Below, piece after piece: positions 27,787-34,877 of a stretch of DNA of 64,000 nt (its first letter is position 1; every line of letters begins with the position of its first letter). Source of the stretch: Chitinophagales bacterium (GTDB lineage Bacteria > Bacteroidota > Bacteroidia > Chitinophagales > LD1); the NCBI GenBank assembly GCA_016786765.1, contig JAEUUZ010000059.1:186001-250000 (forward strand), read 5' to 3'. The position numbers and the translations under genes were made by a program. The notes below the pieces were generated by a model. That model ran no database searches. It worked only from the letters and a program-made list of their open reading frames with translations, and was not told where the DNA came from.

Positions 27787-29571
27787 ATGAATAAACATTT
27801 TGCAGGTCTTATTTTGGTTTTTGTATCCCTTTTTTCGTTTGGGCAAAGTGCACCTACCGTTAAGAATGATACATTGTCTATTTGTTTAGGACGAATAGAT
27901 ACGGTTGACGTGTTAAGCAACGATTCTGATGCAGATGGCGACAGTATTTTCGTAAAACAAGTAATCCTACAACCTCAACATGGTACGATAGTACAATTAG
28001 GCAATGAATTTGCTTATACCCCAAGCGTTGGTTATATAGGTATCGATAGAGTTTACTTTCAAGTATGTGATAACAGTGCGTTCAATCAATGCACATATGA
28101 GTTTCTGGTGTTGAATATAGATACGTGTATTCCTGTAAATTTTGCTCCAATTGGCAATAATGACACAACTACGCTATGCTCTTTTGCGAATACGGTTTTT
28201 GCTCCTCTTTCGAATGATTTGAATGTAGATGGCGATAGTTTATTTGTGCAACAAGTGCTTACTCACGGTGTACACGGAACGGATACCTTAGTTGGAGGTA
28301 TAATACTCTATCAAGCAACCGATAGCATTGGCAAAGATACACTAAGCTATGTAGTATGCGATGTGCCTGCTTCGGGACTAACTGCTATGTGTGATACGGC
28401 ACTCGTTATTGTAAATATTGTTGATTGTTCAGTTCCTACGAATAGAACGCCAACCGCACAAATAGATATTGTGGCTGCAGTGGAGGATTTGGTTTCTTTC
28501 CCTCCTTTTGATCCACGCGACAACGATTCAGATCCGGATGGTGATAATTTGACATGGACTCCCGTATTTCCTCCTTTGAATGGAACAGTTTTCCCTTTTG
28601 GAGGTAAATGGATGTATCGACCAAATCCGAATTTTAACGGAATTGATGTAATGGCGTATCAACTTTGTGATGATGGGACTCCATCGTTATGCACATTTAG
28701 CTTAGTTGTATTTATTGTTGCACCGGTGAACGATGCTCCCAAGGCGCTCAACGATACGTTTACTTTAGCCGAAGACAACACTGTAGTTTTACCTGTATTG
28801 GATAATGACACCGATATTGATGGCGATAATCTTGTAGCAGAGATTCTTTCACAACCTTTACATGGCGCAGTTGTAAAATTGACCAATGGTGATTTGTCGT
28901 ATACTCCAAGTAGTAATTACAATGGACTAGATGAGTTTACGTATCAAGCTTGCGATCCATCGAACAAGTGTTCCAAAGCAAAGGTGATTTTGACTATAAC
29001 ACCTGTTAACGATGCCCCTATAGCCTATGCTGATTCATTATTGTTAGTAGATGTGCAAACTTCTGCAGTAGTTGATGTAACGGCAAACGACAAGGATGTA
29101 GAGAATGATGCTTTAACAATTTCGGCAGTTTCAGGAGGAACAAATGTTGCCGGAACTATAGTAATTAAAGATGGAAAGCAGCAAATTGAAGTAACTAAAG
29201 TAAATGCAGAAGCCTGTGGAAAAGACTCTTTGTTTTACACTATTTGTGACGGAGGTGGATTATGTTCAACAGGTGTTTTATATGTTGAAGTGCTTTGTAA
29301 TTTCAAAAATTTGATGCCACAGGGTTTCTCTCCCAATGGTGATGGAATAAACGATAATTTGGTTTTCCCTGGGTTACAGTATTATCGTCCGTTCCAATTT
29401 GAAGTATATAACAGATGGGGACATCCTGTATATATTAATGAAGATTACAACAACGATTGGAACGGCTATGCGCAAGACTTGAATCAGCCTTTGCCGGATG
29501 GAACGTACTATTATATTGTTCGCTTACCTGATGGACGCGAAATTGTAAACTATTGCATTATTAACCGTTAA
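27787..29571 (+). CDS. T9SS type B cargo with tandem cadherin-like (Ig/Big) repeats
   Basis: A 594-residue secreted protein with signal peptide MNKHFAGLILVFVSLFSFGQ. It contains five repeats of ~95 residues built as N-D-x-x...(V/L)xxNDxDxDGDxL...xxxHGxxxxxxxxxxYTPxxxYxGxDxFxYxxCD, the pattern of tandem-95/cadherin-like domains with acidic calcium sites. The last ~85 residues are a CHU_C type B sorting domain (FSPNGDGIND, FEVYNRWGHPVY, WNGYAQD). Likely a calcium-rigidified surface filament or adhesin; the ligand is unknown. A bidirectional terminator separates it from the convergent ribF operon. Confidence 0.9.
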   Translation: MNKHFAGLILVFVSLFSFGQSAPTVKNDTLSICLGRIDTVDVLSNDSDADGDSIFVKQVILQPQHGTIVQLGNEFAYTPSVGYIGIDRVYFQVCDNSAFNQCTYEFLVLNIDTCIPVNFAPIGNNDTTTLCSFANTVFAPLSNDLNVDGDSLFVQQVLTHGVHGTDTLVGGIILYQATDSIGKDTLSYVVCDVPASGLTAMCDTALVIVNIVDCSVPTNRTPTAQIDIVAAVEDLVSFPPFDPRDNDSDPDGDNLTWTPVFPPLNGTVFPFGGKWMYRPNPNFNGIDVMAYQLCDDGTPSLCTFSLVVFIVAPVNDAPKALNDTFTLAEDNTVVLPVLDNDTDIDGDNLVAEILSQPLHGAVVKLTNGDLSYTPSSNYNGLDEFTYQACDPSNKCSKAKVILTITPVNDAPIAYADSLLLVDVQTSAVVDVTANDKDVENDALTISAVSGGTNVAGTIVIKDGKQQIEVTKVNAEACGKDSLFYTICDGGGLCSTGVLYVEVLCNFKNLMPQGFSPNGDGINDNLVFPGLQYYRPFQFEVYNRWGHPVYINEDYNNDWNGYAQDLNQPLPDGTYYYIVRLPDGREIVNYCIINR

Positions 29572-29590
29572 TCGGTTAGTCGTAAATAAA

Positions 29591-29617
29591 AATAGCGCCT
29601 TGTAAGGCGCCATTTTT
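29591..29617. terminator. Bidirectional terminator between cargo gene and ribF
   Basis: A 7-bp GC-rich stem GCGCCTT/AAGGCGC (29595-29601 with 29604-29610) with T-rich flanks on both strands, between two convergent genes. Confidence 0.8.
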
Positions 29618-29629
29618 ATTTATGAACTA

Positions 29630-30580
29630 TTACAGTCCGAGTTCTTTAAACTGCTTTTGCAGTATGGAAGTGATAACTACTTTATCGCCATCAATACCTT
29701 TGATGAGCGCCTCCATGGATTCAAATTTTTTCTCATCGCGAATATATTGTATAAACTCAAGGGTGATACGTTGTCCATAAATTTCTCGAGAGAAGTTGAG
29801 AATATTAACTTCAACACTTAGATGCTTTCCGCCAAAGGTAGGATTAAACCCAATACTCAGCATGCCACCAAACCACTGCTCATCTACACGCACACGAACG
29901 GCATAGATTCCTTTTTTGGGAATTAGCTTGTTGAATTCATCGGGTTGTATGTTAGCTGTTGGATAGCCTAGTTTTCGGCCATTTTGCAAGCCTTTAATCA
30001 CAATGCCGGATAGGGTATAGGCATGTCCTAACAATTCGTTCGCTTGTTCTATTTCGCCATCATTCAACGCATGCCGAATTTTAGTTGAACTTATGGTAAT
30101 ATCTTCCAGTGTTTGTTTATCTATTTCTTCTAAAGCATACCCAAATTTGGTTTTGTATTTTTCCAATAAGGAAAAGTCGCCTTTTCTATCTCTTCCAAAT
30201 TTGTGGTCATAACCGATAACGATATGTTTCGGTTGGAAATTTTTCACTAAAAAGTGTTCAATGTAATGATCGGCACTTTGTTCTGAAAAGTCGCGCGAAA
30301 AAGGAATAATAACAACATTATTTACTCCATACTTTTCCAGTAATTCAATTTTTTCGTTGGGTGTAGATAAGAGTTGCACCGCTTGCCCATCGGGTTGAAT
30401 CACTAATCTAGGATGCGGATGGAATGTAATAATTACTGATTCTCCTGCATTGTCTTTGGCTAATTGATTGATACGCGCAATTATTTGTTGATGCCCCAAA
30501 TGTACTCCATCGAATGTTCCGATTGTAATAACCGCATTTTTGAATGGATTAAGTTCTTCAATATGTCTAAAAACCTTCAT
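29630..30580 (-). CDS. ribF: Bifunctional riboflavin kinase / FAD synthetase
   Basis: A 316-residue enzyme making FMN and FAD. The N-terminal nucleotidyltransferase has GTFDGVHLGHQQII and a VIGYDHKFGRDRKGD segment; the C-terminal kinase has GRKLGYPTANIQP and the long beta-barrel with KGIYAVRV. The start codon overlaps the truB stop by four bases (ATGA), and it is the last gene of the ftsX-DUF3098-uppP-truB-ribF transcript, an order I know from other Bacteroidota. Confidence 0.95.
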   Translation of the reverse strand: MKVFRHIEELNPFKNAVITIGTFDGVHLGHQQIIARINQLAKDNAGESVIITFHPHPRLVIQPDGQAVQLLSTPNEKIELLEKYGVNNVVIIPFSRDFSEQSADHYIEHFLVKNFQPKHIVIGYDHKFGRDRKGDFSLLEKYKTKFGYALEEIDKQTLEDITISSTKIRHALNDGEIEQANELLGHAYTLSGIVIKGLQNGRKLGYPTANIQPDEFNKLIPKKGIYAVRVRVDEQWFGGMLSIGFNPTFGGKHLSVEVNILNFSREIYGQRITLEFIQYIRDEKKFESMEALIKGIDGDKVVITSILQKQFKELGL

Positions 30581-31287
30581 GCTTGTTTTACGGTTTCAAT
30601 ATCAGCAATAGTTTTTATCAACGCTTCCAGCTGCCAGGCATCTTCAATGGTAAACGCACCATTCTTTGTTCTTCTTAGTGCCGTCATATAAGCTCCGCAA
30701 CCAAGTAATACACCAAAGTCGTTCACCAGTGTACGAATATATGTTCCTTTACTACATTGCACTCTAAAATCGATATAGGGAAGTTCAATGCGTGTGATTT
30801 CAAATGCTAAAATAGTAATTGTTCTTTTCGGAATTTCAATCGTTTTGTCTTTCCGAGCCATATCATAGGCTCTTTTTCCATCTACTTTAACCGCTGAAAA
30901 TTGGGGAGGGGTTTGTTCGATGGTTCCCGTTAACTGTTTTACTGCATCTTCAATCATTGCATTGGTTACCCCGGCAAAAGGTTGGTGATTAATTTCTTCC
31001 GTTTCAGCATCGAAGGATGGGGTAGTGGCACCCAATTTAAGTGTGCCTGTGTATTCTTTCTGTTGGGCTTGGTAGTTGTCGAGTTCTTTTGTTTTTTTAC
31101 CGGTGCAAATAATGAGCAGGCCAGTCGCTAATGGATCTAATGTTCCCGCATGGCCTACCTTCAATTTTCCTGTTTTACGTGAAATGGCATAGCGTAATTT
31201 GTTTACAACATCAAATGACGTCCAATTTTGGGGCTTATCCACCAATAATATTTCCCCTGATAAAAATTGTGCGGAAGTGAATTTCAA
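30577..31287 (-). CDS. truB: tRNA pseudouridine(55) synthase
   Basis: A 236-residue enzyme that converts U55 of tRNA T-loops to pseudouridine. The catalytic Asp is in GHAGTLDPLATGLLI. Other family features are LVDKPQNWTSFDVVNKLR near the start, QTPPQFSAVKVDGKRAYDMAR and VQCSKGTYIRTLVNDFG. It is on the short side because it lacks the C-terminal PUA domain, as in many Bacteroidota. It overlaps ribF and starts 22 bases after uppP. Confidence 0.95.
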   Translation of the reverse strand: MKFTSAQFLSGEILLVDKPQNWTSFDVVNKLRYAISRKTGKLKVGHAGTLDPLATGLLIICTGKKTKELDNYQAQQKEYTGTLKLGATTPSFDAETEEINHQPFAGVTNAMIEDAVKQLTGTIEQTPPQFSAVKVDGKRAYDMARKDKTIEIPKRTITILAFEITRIELPYIDFRVQCSKGTYIRTLVNDFGVLLGCGAYMTALRRTKNGAFTIEDAWQLEALIKTIADIETVKQA

Positions 31288-31309
31288 AATTGTTTGTTTT
31301 AAGGAATCC

Positions 31310-32149
31310 TTACTTCAAAATTTGAAATGGTAAATGGAAAACATAAATCCCAACAAGGATTATAAGGCCCAATATGATTCTGTAATAGCCGAAATATTTC
31401 AATCCAAACTTATTGAGGAAAGCCAAGAAAAACTGAATAGCAATGAGTGCAACAATAAACGAAGTGATATTGCCATAAACTAGCTGTTCCACATGTACCC
31501 CTTTAATGCTTTTGAAGCCTGCATATGTTTTGTACAAAGCCGCAGCAGAAATGGTGGGTACCGCAAGAAAAAAGGAAAATTCAGCCGAATTTTTGAAACT
31601 CATTTTTTGGGTTAGCCCTCCAATAATAGTTGCAGCACTTCTTGATACTCCCGGAATCATTGCCACACATTGCGAAAGACCAATAACAAAAGCTTCTTTG
31701 TATGTTGGAAGAGGTGGGTATATGATGGTTTCATGCCCATCTTCGTCAATGTGAATTTCTTCATCTTCATGGATCAAGCTATCTTTGAAAAGTTTATCTA
31801 CCCATATCATTACAATACCGCCAAGAATGAGCATAACTGCTACTACAGGGACACTTTCCAATAACGAATCTATAAACTTATTAAGAGTGAAGCCAAAGAC
31901 CATCGCAGGAATGAATGCAACAATCAAAATTTTGTAGAATTCAAATGATTGAAAAAACCTTCTGAAATAGGTTACTAATACTGCAAGTATGGCTCCAAAT
32001 TGTATGTTAATCAAGAATACTTTTACAAACGAAGATTCTTGTATTTGCAGAGCTGCCTGCGTCAAAATCATATGCCCTGTTGAAGAAACAGGTAAAAACT
32101 CAGTGAGCCCCTCTACAATGCCTAAAACAACCGCCTCAAATGTTGTCAT
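31310..32149 (-). CDS. uppP: Undecaprenyl-diphosphatase
   Basis: A 279-residue inner-membrane enzyme recycling undecaprenyl pyrophosphate for peptidoglycan and O-antigen synthesis (BacA family). The two signatures are GLTEFLPVSSTGHMIL near the N-terminus and MIPGVSRSAATIIGG in the middle, carrying the conserved Glu, Ser and Arg. Around seven membrane segments are visible. An insert between these (DEDGHETIIYPPLPTY) forms a short acidic loop. It overlaps the DUF3098 gene by four bases. Confidence 0.95.
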   Translation of the reverse strand: MTTFEAVVLGIVEGLTEFLPVSSTGHMILTQAALQIQESSFVKVFLINIQFGAILAVLVTYFRRFFQSFEFYKILIVAFIPAMVFGFTLNKFIDSLLESVPVVAVMLILGGIVMIWVDKLFKDSLIHEDEEIHIDEDGHETIIYPPLPTYKEAFVIGLSQCVAMIPGVSRSAATIIGGLTQKMSFKNSAEFSFFLAVPTISAAALYKTYAGFKSIKGVHVEQLVYGNITSFIVALIAIQFFLAFLNKFGLKYFGYYRIILGLIILVGIYVFHLPFQILK

Positions 32150-32439
32150 GCTTCAGCAGGCTTCTTTAAAATGGCAAAAATTTCGATTCCGAAACCAATC
32201 ATCACAACCAATGGAGCCAAGGTGATTCTTCTAAAGCTGTAAATTTCATCCGCAGGAAACACATTTGGATTTACATTGTTGCTACCAATCATGAGTAAAA
32301 AGCCGATGATGACTACCACAATCCCTATAATCATTAAGGTGTAGTTATCTTTATTAAACATAAACGTTGCAGGGGTTTTTGAATTTGTTGATTTAGGCGC
32401 ATCAACCTTTGGTTTTGATACGGGTTTTGTAGTAGCCAT
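32146..32439 (-). CDS. DUF3098 small membrane protein
   Basis: A 97-residue protein with a basic, Pro/Thr-rich N-terminal third, then two hydrophobic segments (YTLMIIGIVVVIIGFLLMIGS and LAPLVVMIGFGIEIFAIL) separated by a conserved stretch ending in DEIYSFRRITLAPL. This is the DUF3098 pattern of Bacteroidota, typically encoded between ftsX and uppP as here. Function is unknown; position suggests a part in division or envelope assembly (inference). It starts two bases after ftsX ends. Confidence 0.88.
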   Translation of the reverse strand: MATTKPVSKPKVDAPKSTNSKTPATFMFNKDNYTLMIIGIVVVIIGFLLMIGSNNVNPNVFPADEIYSFRRITLAPLVVMIGFGIEIFAILKKPAEA

Positions 32440-32441
32440 GT

Positions 32442-33296
32442 TTAAAATTTTAAATATCTTATAAGTGCTAAAATTGTACTAAGCGGTATAAAGACAATAG
32501 AGAACAAAATCAATGCCACACTTAGATTTGCGAATGTATATAAATCATTCATTAAATTAAGCTGGGCGAAGGTAAAATTCATATAATACCCTATGCCAAA
32601 AATTGTTATCGAAGCTAAAATGGCCGATAATACTGAAACCAATAGTGCGCCTCCTAAAAAAGGCTTCACGATAAACCATCGTGTAGCTCCAAACAATTTC
32701 ATGCTTTCAATACTTTGTTTCTCGAATGATAGGGTGAGTCGGGTGATAAAAAAGATAACAAGTAAAATAAAAAATACGAGAACGCCCACTACAATGAGCG
32801 TAGAGATTTTAACTACAGGTACGATTTTTTCCAATTGCGCGATAGATTCTGCAGAGTAGCGAACATCGTCTATTCCTTTTAGGTCTTTCAACTGCGTTTC
32901 GATTTTAGCAATAGAAGAAGAGCGAACATATTCATCTTTAAGATGAAGCTGAATGGAATTATAGAGCGGATTGTTGTCTAAAAAATCGACTGCTGTTTCA
33001 CCGATTTCGTTTTTGAGTATACTTAAAGCGCTGTCTTTGCTTATAAAGGTGGCTTCTAAGCAATAGTTCGAGCGTTTTATTGCGTTTAGCGTGGATAACG
33101 AATTTTCTTGTGAAGAACTGCGATTGAAAACAATTTCTACTACAAACGACTCTTTAATGGTTCGCTCGGCATTGTGTAATTTGTAGAATAATATCCCAAG
33201 TAGCCCTAACCCTACTAATGCTATAAATGAGCATAAAAATGTGACCAATAATGCTTTATTCCTTTTCAAGGTAAATATTTCGACAAATTTACTCAA
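32442..33296 (-). CDS. ftsX: Cell-division permease-like protein FtsX
   Basis: A 284-residue four-transmembrane protein: one segment near residues 15-37, an extracytoplasmic domain of ~120 residues, then three more (VVGVLVFFILLVIFFI, GGALLVSVLSAILASITIF, LSVALILFSIVFIPLSTILAL). FtsX pairs with the ATPase FtsE to activate peptidoglycan hydrolases at the septum. IDDVRYSAESIAQLEKI and SIESMKLFGATRWFI are typical of the family. ftsE is not in this window. It begins the minus-strand five-gene group. Confidence 0.9.
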   Translation of the reverse strand: MSKFVEIFTLKRNKALLVTFLCSFIALVGLGLLGILFYKLHNAERTIKESFVVEIVFNRSSSQENSLSTLNAIKRSNYCLEATFISKDSALSILKNEIGETAVDFLDNNPLYNSIQLHLKDEYVRSSSIAKIETQLKDLKGIDDVRYSAESIAQLEKIVPVVKISTLIVVGVLVFFILLVIFFITRLTLSFEKQSIESMKLFGATRWFIVKPFLGGALLVSVLSAILASITIFGIGYYMNFTFAQLNLMNDLYTFANLSVALILFSIVFIPLSTILALIRYLKF

Positions 33297-33430
33297 TATT
33301 TACCGTGCTTCCCAACCCTAAAATGTGGATAAAATAGGCTGATTGTATACTTTGCTAAAATCAATTCATAAAAAATTTTTCATTTTGCAGAAAAATTGTA
33401 TTCTTTTGCGCTCCCTAATCTAAGAAAAAT

Positions 33431-33652
33431 ATGTTTTGGACACTAGAACTTGCATCATACCTTGAAGAAGCCCCTTGGCCGGCTACTAAAGACGATTTAA
33501 TTGATTTCGCTATTCGAAGCGGTTCTCCGGTTGAAGTAATCGAGAACCTCCAAGAATTGGATGACGATCAAGAAATGTACGAAGGTATAGAAGATATTTG
33601 GCCTGATTATCCAACTAAGGAAGACTTTTTCTTTAACGAGGAAGAGTACTAA
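33431..33652 (+). CDS. DUF2795 small acidic protein
   Basis: A 73-residue acidic protein with MFWTLELASYLEEAPWPATKDDLIDFA at the start and a C-terminal tail of Glu, Asp and aromatic residues (EDIWPDYPTKEDFFFNEEEY). This is the DUF2795 form common in Bacteroidota. No enzyme motif and no signal peptide, so cytoplasmic. Function is unknown. It stands alone between ftsX (divergent) and a strong terminator. Confidence 0.88.
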   Translation: MFWTLELASYLEEAPWPATKDDLIDFAIRSGSPVEVIENLQELDDDQEMYEGIEDIWPDYPTKEDFFFNEEEY

Positions 33653-33671
33653 TTATTTAAGTTTTGTGAAT

Positions 33672-33703
33672 AAAAAAGCACTGTTAGTAGCAGTGCTTTT
33701 TTT
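33672..33703 (+). terminator. Rho-independent terminator after DUF2795
   Basis: A 12-bp perfect stem (33672-33683 with 33691-33702), a seven-base loop and a T run, 20 bases past the stop. Confidence 0.88.
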
Positions 33704-33747
33704 GTTTGGCAAGATTATTGGTTTACATTCAATATAAAATTTAGACA

Positions 33748-34809
33748 ATGCAAAAATTAATGCTTTTAGGTTTGACTACCCTTATGTTTGGTTGTGGTAC
33801 TTTTGCACAGACAACAACTACAAAAAAGGTTGCTGCCAAAACAAAGGTTGTTACCAAAACAACGAACACTACCGGGAAAAAACCGTCTGCCCCTTCAACG
33901 CTACCTACCGGCACAAAATCAACGGTAACTTCTACTACTACAGGACCTAGCAAAACAACAACAACGACTACAACCACTCCTTCATCAACAACTTCAACAC
34001 CTTCTTCTACGCCTGCATCAAGTGGCGCTAAAAAGGGTGGTTTTGGAGGTTCGTCAACGTCTACGCCTTCTACCGGTTCCACAACGTCAACACCAACCTC
34101 AACACCATCAACCACTACTACCGGAACAGGTACTTCGACTTCTGGGGGAGGAATTGGAGATGTTATTGGCTCGGTTTTAGGGGGAGCAACCGGAGGTGGT
34201 TACACACAAAGCGATGCTGCGAACGCTATTAAAGATGCGTTATTAAATGGGATTACAAATGGCGTTAAACTTGTATCGGTAAAAGACGGATATTTTGGTA
34301 ATAGTTTAATTAAAATTCCTTTTCCAACGGAAGCACAACCTATTGTGAGTGCTTTGCAAATGGTGGGAGCCGGAAGTTTAGTAGATAAATTGGTGTTGCA
34401 AATCAACCGTTCTGCTGAAGAAGCTGCTGTACAAGCTACACCTATATTTGTAAACTCAATTAAACAATTAACCATTGCCGATGCTGTGAATATTGTAGGT
34501 AATCAGCAATCGGATGCTGCTACTCAATTCTTGAAAAGAACGACAAACGAACAGTTAGTGGCTGCATTTCGTCCTAAAATTAAAGGTGTTTTAGATAAAA
34601 CAATGACCACCCAACTTTGGAGTGAAATTATGGGCACTTACAATCAAATTCCATTTGTTCAAAAAATCAATCCAGATTTGACTGACTTTGTAACACGTAA
34701 AGCACTAGATGGTTTATTTGTGATGGTAGCAAAAGAAGAAGCAAAAATCCGAAAAGACCCGATGGCACAGACTACTGATATTTTGAAAAAAGTATTTGGT
34801 AAGAAATAA
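33748..34809 (+). CDS. DUF4197 protein with long Thr/Ser/Pro-rich N-terminal linker
   Basis: A 353-residue exported protein. The first ~20 residues are a signal peptide (MQKLMLLGLTTLMFGCGTFA; the Cys might be lipidated but is followed by GTFAQ, so cleavage after AQ is also possible). Residues ~22-130 are Thr, Ser, Pro, Lys and Gly rich with short repeats, probably disordered. The C-terminal ~220 residues match DUF4197: GGYTQSDAANAIKDALLNGI, VKDGYFGN, IPFPTEAQ, RSAEEAA, FVTRKALDGLF. DUF4197 has no known function. The linker makes this longer than usual members, which have roughly 220-250 residues. Confidence 0.87.
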   Translation: MQKLMLLGLTTLMFGCGTFAQTTTTKKVAAKTKVVTKTTNTTGKKPSAPSTLPTGTKSTVTSTTTGPSKTTTTTTTTPSSTTSTPSSTPASSGAKKGGFGGSSTSTPSTGSTTSTPTSTPSTTTTGTGTSTSGGGIGDVIGSVLGGATGGGYTQSDAANAIKDALLNGITNGVKLVSVKDGYFGNSLIKIPFPTEAQPIVSALQMVGAGSLVDKLVLQINRSAEEAAVQATPIFVNSIKQLTIADAVNIVGNQQSDAATQFLKRTTNEQLVAAFRPKIKGVLDKTMTTQLWSEIMGTYNQIPFVQKINPDLTDFVTRKALDGLFVMVAKEEAKIRKDPMAQTTDILKKVFGKK

Positions 34810-34826
34810 GTTTTGTAATTAAGATA

Positions 34827-34860
34827 AAAAAAGCGCTCCAATTTTAGAGCGCTTTTTTTT
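34827..34860. terminator. Bidirectional terminator between DUF4197 and M16 genes
   Basis: A 12-bp stem AAAAAAGCGCTC/GAGCGCTTTTTT (34827-34838 with 34847-34858) with an eight-base loop, between convergent genes 18 and 17 bases from their stops. Confidence 0.87.
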
Positions 34861-34877
34861 ATGAAGTAGTGTTGGGA

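Noticed and set aside
33741-34115. Val/Glu/Asp-rich minus-strand frame of 124 codons
   Set aside because: It is the complement of the Thr/Ser codon repeats (ACA/ACT reads as TGT/AGT or GTT) of the DUF4197 linker.
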